Shown here: positions 55,487 through 62,457 of the stretch, piece by piece
How positions within the stretch are numbered: the first letter of the stretch is position 1
Layout: each line of letters opens with the position of its first letter
Assembly (NCBI GenBank): GCA_027618475.1
Contig: JAQCEJ010000023.1
Span: 1 to 62,457 of the forward strand
Reading direction: 5' to 3'
DNA: 62,457 nucleotides
From: Planctomycetota bacterium
GTDB taxonomy: Bacteria > Planctomycetota > Planctomycetia > Planctomycetales > Planctomycetaceae
Position numbers and translations under genes: made by a program
The notes under the pieces: model-generated
Seen by the model: only the letters and a program-made list of their open reading frames with translations
The model's database searches: none
What the model was told of the DNA's origin: nothing

Positions 55487-58400
55487 ATGGTGAATAGTCT
55501 CATGAATGCGCCACTCGCACGTCTGAAATGCGAAGCCTGCGGCAGTCAGGTGATGCCGGCGCTTGTCAGATGTCCCGATTGCGGCACTCCCTTACACAAG
55601 AAAAAGCTGCCGGATGCAGCATTCGCCATCCGCTCCAGCCAGACCGCGAATCAAGGCCACCCCTCAGAAAGTTATCCTTCTCCCAAGACCGTCACAGCCA
55701 ATGACCTCTCATTGAATGAGATGCTGTCGATGGCGGCACCGGTCGATGCCTCGACGTCGGCCCGGCAATTTGCCCCCGCCCAACACGTGTTGACATCCCA
55801 CGACCACCGCCCGCAACTGCCATCCGGGGTTTCGTCTCCGTTTTCAACAGATCTGTCCCAGATTAGTTCAAACCGTTCGATCGGCGCGGCTCAATCGCCA
55901 AAAATTCTGACGATCGCCTGCTCGTGCGGTAAACTTCTGCGTGCACGCTGGGATCAAGCTGGCAAACGGGTCCGTTGTCCCTCTTGCAAACAACCGGTGT
56001 TGATCGAAGACTCCTCCAATGTCCTCGCCCCGTCTGAGTCGATGAGTTCCTCCTCCGCTACCGATTCGGTCATCAGCGGCCCCCCCTCGGGATCGAGCGA
56101 GATCTCGTACTCGTTCGTCGATGCGTCGAAAAACCTCCCCACCGTTCCGCTTCTCGCCGTCGGTGATCAAGAGACAACCTTCGACGGAAATCCGCCAACC
56201 AAAAAGGTTCTTTCGCGAAACCAGCACAAGAAGCTGGTCGCGAAGCTCATCGTTGATGATCCTGCCAGTCAGGACGAAGCCGTCGCGAGACGGCAGGCCA
56301 TTCAAGAACTCGGTGAAGCGGGAGAAACCTCCGCCATCGATGACATTCTTGTAACGGTCGATGACCCCTGGATACCCGTGCGTGAAGCGGCTGCGACCGC
56401 ACTCGGTGCGCTTAAAAATCCTCAAGCGACCGCAACGCTCATCCGAATGCTGGGTGACGAAGCGGCGAGCGTCTGCCGCGCTGCCATCACCGCGCTAGGA
56501 AGCATCGGAGACGGTCGAGCCGTCGAATCGCTCGTTCATCTGTCGGTCATTCAACCTCATCGCAAGGCCCAGGTCAGCGACGCCATCGGATCGATGAAAG
56601 CGTCAGCCATTCCCGAGCTTCTAAAACTGTTGAAGCATTCCGATCCCGGTATTGTCCTCGACACCGTCGTGCTGTTGGGACATCTGCGCGATCGCCTGGC
56701 GACAGAGGCATTGATTCCGTTCCTGAATTCCGAGCTGACCATTCTGCAAGCGCATGCCGCCGAATCGCTGGGAAAGATCGGAGATCCCAAAGCGATCGTG
56801 CCGTTATGCCAGGCGGCACAAAGCCGCAATGCCGGCGTGCGAGCCAATGCCGTCGCCGCACTGGCGCTCTCGGGCGACAAACGCACAGAAAATATTCTGT
56901 TGTCTTGCTTGCAGGACCGGGATGTAGAACTGCGATATCACGCGGTCAAAGGGCTGGGAAACATCGGCGATGCGAAACACCTCTCTTCCATCGTTCCGTT
57001 GCTTGCCGATGAGAATGATCGCGTCCGTGGCGCGCTCGCGGAAGCATTCGGTCGACTCGTCGACTCCCACTGCGTCGAACCGCTGCTGCATCTGTTGCAA
57101 GATCCGCAGGAAAACGTCCGCGTCAAAGCGGCGACATCTATTAAAAAATACCACGATCAGCGCATCGTTTCCTTTCTGATCAACGGGCTGAACGACCAGA
57201 GTGAAACCGTGCAGCTTCGCTGCATCGACGCGCTGGGAGAACACAAATCCCCCGATGTGATCATCCCGCTCGTCAGCAAGCTGACCGTCAATCGCTCGGT
57301 CACGATTCGTGCGGCGGCCGCGAAAGCATTGGGAGAAGTCGGTGACGAAGCGGCCGTCGACAATCTGATCGACGCACTGAAAGACGAATACAGCGTCCGA
57401 TGCAAAGTGATTGTTTCGTTAGGACAGATCGCCAGCCAGAAATCACTCCCCGCTCTGTTATCGCAGGTCAAAGATTCGATTCCCGAAATTCGCTATCATA
57501 CGGCGATGGCGCTTGGGAAAATGGATAACCAGTACGCGCGCATGGCCATCGAGAAACTCCTCGAAGATAGTTCGCCGATGGTGAGAAAATGTGCCGCACG
57601 GGTCTTAGCCGACCTCGGCGACGAACACGCCGCCGCACTGTTGAAAGACGATTCGATTCTCAAACGAAAACCGCGACCGTCGATCAAAAAGGCGTTCTCT
57701 GGGTTTCAGATGCCGTCGATCGGTGAAACGATTCGCGAGTCGTCGATCGTTTCGAAAATTGTCGCGGGGAGCGCACTGGTGCTGATGACCGGTGTCATTC
57801 TCGGAGTAACAGGCCTGCTTCCGTCGAGCTTATCGGGAATGAGCGCACACATCCCCGTGATCCGTGGAAACATCGCCGATATCGCATTCAGCGCCGACGG
57901 ACAACAGATCGCCGTCGCCCGAACGCGGAGGTTGCTCGAAGTCTGGAAACAGGGCGAGAAAACCCCCGCGCTGCAGACCGAACTTTCGTGCCAGGGGATC
58001 TCGTTTACGCCTCATCCGCAATTATTGTTATTGGCAAACGGAGAAGAATTGCTGACGTGGAATCGCGAAACGCCCGACGCACCTCCCAAAGGAATCTCGA
58101 AATTCAATTCTGTCATCAAATACCTTTCGGCGACCCCCGACCACAAATTCGCCGCCACCTGGACGGCCGACGGCGTCGTTCGAATCTGGAATTTGGCGAC
58201 AAACCGGGAAGTTCAAAATCTTCCGCTTCCCGTTCCGAACAGTCAGGTGATCGCCCTGAGCCCCGATGCCCGAGTTCTGGTCAGCGGCACCGCCCAGGGG
58301 TCGCTCGTGTTCTGGGACGTCTCGTCGCGCAAGACCCTCAGCGAAATTCCGGGGTTGAACAGTCCGGTGACAGCCCTCGCGTTTTCGCGCGACGGTAAAC

Positions 58401-58738
58401 GATTTGCCGCAGGAACGAAAAAAGGGGACATCACCGTCTGGGAGTACCAGTCGGGAAAAACGCTTGCCAATGTGTCGAATGGCACCCCGGTTAAAGCACT
58501 GTGGGTCGACAACAGTCGCGACATCGTCATCGCTCTTTCCGAACCGTCGGTTCGGCGATGGAACTGGACCGATGGATCGAAAATCGATTTTCCGCCGACC
58601 GACGCCGAAGCCTACAGTTCGCTGGCGAGCAGCCCCGACGGCAAGACCATCGCCGTCGGTGGAACAACCGACAGCCCCCTCTGGTTGTTCGACATCGACA
58701 CAGGGACACTCATCGAAACCCTCGACGTCGAACCGTAA
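55487..58738 (+). CDS. Zinc-ribbon/HEAT/TM/WD40 multidomain protein
   Basis: A 1083-residue protein of four parts. Two zinc ribbons open it: C15-x2-C18 with C29-x2-C32, and C145-x-C147 with C164-x2-C167. Residues about 240-735 form roughly fifteen HEAT/PBS-lyase-type repeats (DDPWIPVREAAATALGAL and similar units about 31 residues apart). A single membrane helix follows near residues 758-782 (AGSALVLMTGVILGVTGLLP). The C-terminal 300 residues are WD40 blades (SPDARVLVSGTAQGSLVFWDV). Zinc ribbons and HEAT part should be cytoplasmic and the propeller extracytoplasmic, so the protein could link inside to outside. An ATG five codons in (55502) is also possible. Function unknown. Confidence 0.88.
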   Translation: MVNSLMNAPLARLKCEACGSQVMPALVRCPDCGTPLHKKKLPDAAFAIRSSQTANQGHPSESYPSPKTVTANDLSLNEMLSMAAPVDASTSARQFAPAQHVLTSHDHRPQLPSGVSSPFSTDLSQISSNRSIGAAQSPKILTIACSCGKLLRARWDQAGKRVRCPSCKQPVLIEDSSNVLAPSESMSSSSATDSVISGPPSGSSEISYSFVDASKNLPTVPLLAVGDQETTFDGNPPTKKVLSRNQHKKLVAKLIVDDPASQDEAVARRQAIQELGEAGETSAIDDILVTVDDPWIPVREAAATALGALKNPQATATLIRMLGDEAASVCRAAITALGSIGDGRAVESLVHLSVIQPHRKAQVSDAIGSMKASAIPELLKLLKHSDPGIVLDTVVLLGHLRDRLATEALIPFLNSELTILQAHAAESLGKIGDPKAIVPLCQAAQSRNAGVRANAVAALALSGDKRTENILLSCLQDRDVELRYHAVKGLGNIGDAKHLSSIVPLLADENDRVRGALAEAFGRLVDSHCVEPLLHLLQDPQENVRVKAATSIKKYHDQRIVSFLINGLNDQSETVQLRCIDALGEHKSPDVIIPLVSKLTVNRSVTIRAAAAKALGEVGDEAAVDNLIDALKDEYSVRCKVIVSLGQIASQKSLPALLSQVKDSIPEIRYHTAMALGKMDNQYARMAIEKLLEDSSPMVRKCAARVLADLGDEHAAALLKDDSILKRKPRPSIKKAFSGFQMPSIGETIRESSIVSKIVAGSALVLMTGVILGVTGLLPSSLSGMSAHIPVIRGNIADIAFSADGQQIAVARTRRLLEVWKQGEKTPALQTELSCQGISFTPHPQLLLLANGEELLTWNRETPDAPPKGISKFNSVIKYLSATPDHKFAATWTADGVVRIWNLATNREVQNLPLPVPNSQVIALSPDARVLVSGTAQGSLVFWDVSSRKTLSEIPGLNSPVTALAFSRDGKRFAAGTKKGDITVWEYQSGKTLANVSNGTPVKALWVDNSRDIVIALSEPSVRRWNWTDGSKIDFPPTDAEAYSSLASSPDGKTIAVGGTTDSPLWLFDIDTGTLIETLDVEP

Positions 58739-59605
58739 CATTCACCCCATGCTTCACGGGCGGGTGAACTGGTCAAATCGGAGGAAATCCGAGAACAACC
58801 AGCGAATAGGGGTACCCCCGACGCCTTAGCAAATAGGAAATGTCATTATTGTCGAAATTGGGCGACATTCGCAGTCGCGTACGCTGGCATACCCGGGGGA
58901 GAATTCGATGTCAATTCGTGGATTAAGAAGCCGATCGAAAACGTGATCGATAACAACCATGCGAATCCGGTCCGACGGGGACTCGTCGGACGTTCCCTCG
59001 ACTGGCCGTGGTCGAGCACACGAGCCCATGCCGGAGAAAAAGTTGTTCCCCGGCGAATTGATCAGATCGTTCTCGGATAGCATTCGCCCCCATTCTTGAC
59101 AGCTCGCAGAACCGTGGCCCCAATGAATTCGCGGAGATTTCCCTTCATATGTCCACCGGGGTATTAAGTCTGACTTACTTGACTGGCATCTTCAAATGTT
59201 GATGCGGCTCTGACATGTGAGCCAGCGAGTTGTCGACAGGAGCCCGGTTGCGCGCCGAGGTCGTCGTTTGTTTGCGAATGTGCAAAACTAGCGCATAAAT
59301 AGCGCAAAACTGCGCATTTTTGACGCGAAAGGCGTGCCAATCGCGCGCGAGAGATGAATTTGAGTGCATTTTGCACGCGTTTTGAGATGATCAAACAAGA
59401 TATTTCGTCGGAATTTGAATACCAGATAGCCTAAATTGACACCGGGCGCAACCAGGTGCGGAAGGGTTAAGGGTATAGGAGGGAAGGAGCGATGAATCTC
59501 AATCGGGAAAGGCTGAAACGAAATGAACTCCCACAACGCAATCCACCCTCGACGTCACCATTCATTTCTTGCAGCCCCGGGTTCTGACCGAATGTGTCCA
59601 TCATG
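58739..59605. other. Intergenic region with transposase remnant
   Basis: This 867-base gap has no intact gene. Right after the HEAT-protein stop a TTCACCC/GGGTGAA hairpin (58741-58768) may act as a terminator. A decayed REP-associated transposase end is at 58862-59080. Around 59280-59330 the strings GCAAAACT and GCGCA recur several times in an AT-rich setting, but I could not resolve a clean repeat. Confidence 0.5.
58862..59080 (+). pseudogene. Remnant of REP-associated tyrosine transposase
   Basis: In one plus-strand frame ending at TAG 59078-59080, translation gives [16 protein letters not shown] followed by [20 protein letters not shown] and TRAHAG. This closely matches the C-terminal end of REP-associated (IS200-like, Y1) transposases, where Y-I-H[19 protein letters not shown] is conserved. 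The N-terminal half with the HUH motif and catalytic tyrosine is absent, so only a fragment remains. The minus-strand frame over it is a shadow. Confidence 0.7.
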
Positions 59606-60607
59606 CTACATGGCGTTCAGATGCATGGTTTTACCACACTGCGACGATTCGAGAATCGCGGTCGTCATGTCGAAGACAGGGAGGGCGCACTCCGGCGGGG
59701 CGATGGGGGCTTCGCCGTTGAGCAGTTCGTCCAGAAATCCGGTGACCGGAACCGAATTCGGTTCGTCGGCCGGCAGCTCGCGGACAGTGCCGTTTTCACC
59801 GATGTACAGTTTGCCGTCGCGAATCATCACGTCGGCCCGCTCGCAGTGAAAGTGCAAATCTTCGCCGAGGTAGTGTGCGTGGCCGATGAAATCCATCACA
59901 AGCGGGATGTCTCCTTCCAGCTTTGCCAGCACGCCACCGACGATTTCGACATGGCTGCCGCAACCATCGGTAAACGCGGTGACTGAAATCGGCTTGAGTC
60001 CCGTGATCCAGAAGAGCGTATCGAGCTTGTGGCTTCCGGCGTCGCCGATGTATCCGCCCCGATTGATCGCCGGGTCGTCGCGCCACGTGCTGCCGATCGT
60101 CTGTTGCCAGTTCTCGACGTTATGAGAAGTAATCGCGCGAATGCGGCCCCACGTTCCTGAAAGCACTTCTCTTCGTAGCGTGCGGAACAGCGACCAATGC
60201 CGTCGCTGGTAACCGACCGAGAGTTTCGACCCTGATCGGCATTCGTCAATGAGCGTGACGAGTTCTTCCCGCGTGTGAGCCAGCGGTTTTTCGCAGAGCA
60301 CATGCCAACCACGCGCCCGGCTGCCGTGAATCTGTACAAAATGATCGGGCGTTGGCGTGCAGATGATGACAGCGTCGACGTTCATTTCGTCCTCGACGAG
60401 TGTTGCGAAGTCGTCATAGACCGACGCCGAGGGGGCGAACTCTTGTTGCAATCGTCGAGCGGCGTCGATCAACGGATCGACCCACGCTGCCACAAGGCCG
60501 CGTCCGTCTTCGCGCAGGCGTTCGGCATGCCATCGTCCCATTCGCCCGCAGCCGATCATCGCGAAACGAACGGGGGGTTTAAGTTCGCTGTCGCTCGTTG
60601 GACTCAT
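59606..60607 (-). CDS. Gfo/Idh/MocA family oxidoreductase
   Basis: A 333-residue NAD(P)-dependent dehydrogenase. The Rossmann motif is FAMIGCGRMGRWHAERL (G-x-G-x-x-G). HVLCEKPLAHTREEL holds the conserved E-K-P, with the Lys near the active site. The C-terminal substrate domain contains GGYIGDAGSHKLDTLFWITG, where the G-D-x-x-x-H pair is typical of inositol dehydrogenase-like enzymes. Substrate (a sugar or inositol) is not determined. It is divergent from the HAD gene. There is no signal peptide, unlike many planctomycete members exported by Tat. Confidence 0.92.
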   Translation of the reverse strand: MSPTSDSELKPPVRFAMIGCGRMGRWHAERLREDGRGLVAAWVDPLIDAARRLQQEFAPSASVYDDFATLVEDEMNVDAVIICTPTPDHFVQIHGSRARGWHVLCEKPLAHTREELVTLIDECRSGSKLSVGYQRRHWSLFRTLRREVLSGTWGRIRAITSHNVENWQQTIGSTWRDDPAINRGGYIGDAGSHKLDTLFWITGLKPISVTAFTDGCGSHVEIVGGVLAKLEGDIPLVMDFIGHAHYLGEDLHFHCERADVMIRDGKLYIGENGTVRELPADEPNSVPVTGFLDELLNGEAPIAPPECALPVFDMTTAILESSQCGKTMHLNAM

Positions 60608-60694
60608 GTTCGTCGGTTTTCCTTATTACGTCTCTTCCGCTATAATTCGTTCGCTTCTGCCCAATCCCCGTATCCCTAACGCCGATTCCACATT

Positions 60695-61366
60695 ATGCAC
60701 ATTTGCCTGTTCGATATCGATGGAACGCTCCTCAACACCGGCGGTGCCGGCGGCGCGGCGATGCTCGCCGCAATGAAAGAGGTCTTCGGGATCACCAAGC
60801 CGATCGAAGGGATTCCAATGGCCGGTCGAACCGACCGTGCCATCACACACGATCTGTTTCGTTATTTTGATATCGAACATCATCCCGAAGTCTGGAATAA
60901 CTTTGTGGGAACCTATTTGAGGTTGTTACCTCATTTTCTCGGCGACAGGGGAGGGGAGGTACTCCCCGGAATTTCTCAATTGATCGAGGCGCTCTGTCAG
61001 CGAAATGATATTGCCCTCGGCCTGCTCACCGGTAACCTTCGTGAAGGGGCGCGGCTGAAGCTCTCGCATTTTGATTTGTATCACCATTTCAGATTCGGGG
61101 GTTTCGGCGACGAACATCACGATCGCGACGACGTTGCCCGTGAAGCATTCGAAGCCGTGAAAGCCTTATATGCGGACATACGGCCCGAAAAAATCTGGGT
61201 CATCGGTGATACTCCGGCAGATGTAAAATGCGGCCGGGCAATTGGAGCGAACGTGGTTGCGGTCGCCACGGGGCATTACACGACCGATGAGCTGCGACGT
61301 CATCATCCCCAGCACTGTTTTGCCGACTTTTCGCAACCGGATGTATTGCTGGAATTGCTGGTGTGA
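60695..61366 (+). CDS. HAD family hydrolase, phosphoglycolate phosphatase-like
   Basis: A 223-residue HAD-superfamily phosphatase. Motif I is LFDIDGTLLNT with both aspartates. Motif II is GLLTGN. Motif III and IV regions are seen in EKIWVIGDTPADVKCGRAIGANVVAVATG. A small helical cap lies between motifs I and II, as in Gph and beta-phosphoglucomutase-type members. The natural substrate is not clear. A weak hairpin followed by TTTTT near 61376-61415 may end the transcript. Confidence 0.9.
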   Translation: MHICLFDIDGTLLNTGGAGGAAMLAAMKEVFGITKPIEGIPMAGRTDRAITHDLFRYFDIEHHPEVWNNFVGTYLRLLPHFLGDRGGEVLPGISQLIEALCQRNDIALGLLTGNLREGARLKLSHFDLYHHFRFGGFGDEHHDRDDVAREAFEAVKALYADIRPEKIWVIGDTPADVKCGRAIGANVVAVATGHYTTDELRRHHPQHCFADFSQPDVLLELLV

Positions 61367-61544
61367 TGAAAAGCGTCATCATGCCAGTCTACGTGATGAT
61401 GGTTTTTGCGCATGGAATCGGACTTGAACCCCCCGCAATGTCCCACTATACTCACGCCGCGCCATCAGTCGGAGAGAGCAATCTGATTGCCGAACGAACA
61501 CACGCGGCTTATCCGGTGTCCTCTCGTCAGCGAGATATTACCAA

Positions 61545-61617
<73 letters not shown>

Positions 61618-61623
61618 ATCCTG

Positions 61624-61662
61624 AAAGCATTGTGGTAACGAAAGTTACGGCAATGCTTTTTT
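61624..61662 (+). terminator. Intrinsic terminator of tRNA-Lys
   Basis: AAAGCATTG (61624-61632) pairs with CAATGCTTT (61651-61659); inside, GTAAC and GTTAC pair around GAAA. The stem ends in TTTTTT. This is a classic Rho-independent terminator seven bases after the tRNA. Confidence 0.88.
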
Positions 61663-61799
61663 CGTGCCGGGTTAATGATTTACCAGCAACGAACTGGCAA
61701 CGAACTGCTGGGCGATGTTTGAACAGCTGGAGCTTGGTCGAGAACTTGAGTTGCTGCTCGGAAGTCGGAGGGCTCACGACGGATCCTCCCAGTACACAG

Positions 61800-62457
<658 letters not shown>

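Noticed and set aside
58809-58818. Palindrome GGGGTACCCC
   Set aside because: Ten bases is short enough to occur by chance in GC-rich DNA, and nothing around it suggests a function.
59275-59335. Recurring GCAAAACT and GCGCA strings
   Set aside because: Copies are few, irregularly spaced and imperfect, so I could not define a repeat unit or array.
61404-61440. Minus-strand sequence with GGTTCAAGTCC, like a tRNA T arm
   Set aside because: The flanking bases do not form a proper T stem or acceptor stem, and no D or anticodon arm is found. It is probably chance or a very decayed tRNA.

Overview
The window looks like a chromosomal segment of a planctomycete (phylum Planctomycetota, probably order Planctomycetales). 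This rests on families typical of that group: two DUF1501 proteins with twin-arginine leaders, a PSCyt1/DUF1549/DUF1553 cytochrome-like giant, a DUF1559 pseudopilin, a PEP-CTERM protein, membrane-anchored WD40 and HEAT proteins, and several small proteins I know only as planctomycete conserved hypotheticals. Codon use is GC-rich at third positions, Shine-Dalgarno sites are often weak or absent, and GTG/TTG starts are common.

Layout. 1-3738: 5' part of a very large uncharacterised protein (minus). 4255-6800: a universal stress protein, then an Nramp-like transporter carrying a periplasmic-side block of seven acidic calcium-type loops. 7131-12340: three genes forming a MotA/TolQ/ExbB-like channel with two different ExbD-like partners; one partner has the membrane aspartate and the other has alanine at the same position. 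12426-16654: thioredoxin-TPR protein, a glycine-rich small protein, a coupled CitG-like/6-pyruvoyl-tetrahydropterin-synthase-like pair, and a DapA-family lyase. 16676-20965: isochorismatase-family hydrolase, PEP-CTERM protein, a small conserved protein, and coupled apgM-nadC. 21112-25631: PhyH dioxygenase, a small low-GC protein, a GNAT enzyme, a two-gene ABC exporter and a GtrA-like protein.

26002-29494 is a minimal Tad export core (CpaF/TadA, TadB, TadC) without a visible pilin or secretin. 29527-37415 holds a phosphodiesterase, a conserved hypothetical, a WD40 protein, gamma-glutamyltranspeptidase, NAD+ synthetase and a neutral-ceramidase-like protein. 37423-44970 is a minus-strand block of four exported proteins (DUF1501, PSCyt/DUF1553, DUF1501, PQQ-type propeller). 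45361-47775 is rpmE2-prfA-prmC. 47998-52273 is pyruvate carboxylase followed by the biotin ligase that would charge it. 52554-58738 holds RsmE, a DUF1559 pseudopilin and a zinc-ribbon/HEAT/TM/WD40 protein. 59606-61366 holds a Gfo/Idh/MocA oxidoreductase and a HAD phosphatase.

The right edge carries a tRNA-Lys(CTT), a 3' half of a tRNA-Pro-like gene, and the C-terminal end of a large serine recombinase whose last codons lie in that tRNA-derived sequence, so this is probably one boundary of an integrated element. Other mobile or repeat material: a 145-bp MITE-like element with terminal inverted repeats and a 4-bp target duplication (47821-47965), a REP-like hairpin doublet (40203-40250), a 29-bp inverted repeat built from CGCAGAT units (35790-35927), and a remnant of a REP-associated transposase (58862-59080). 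No CRISPR array or rRNA was seen.

The best candidate for an undescribed system is the three-gene ExbB/ExbD-like motor with an Asp/Ala heteromeric pair. The calcium-loop Nramp-like transporter and the tRNA/recombinase junction come next. All family calls were made by eye without database searches.
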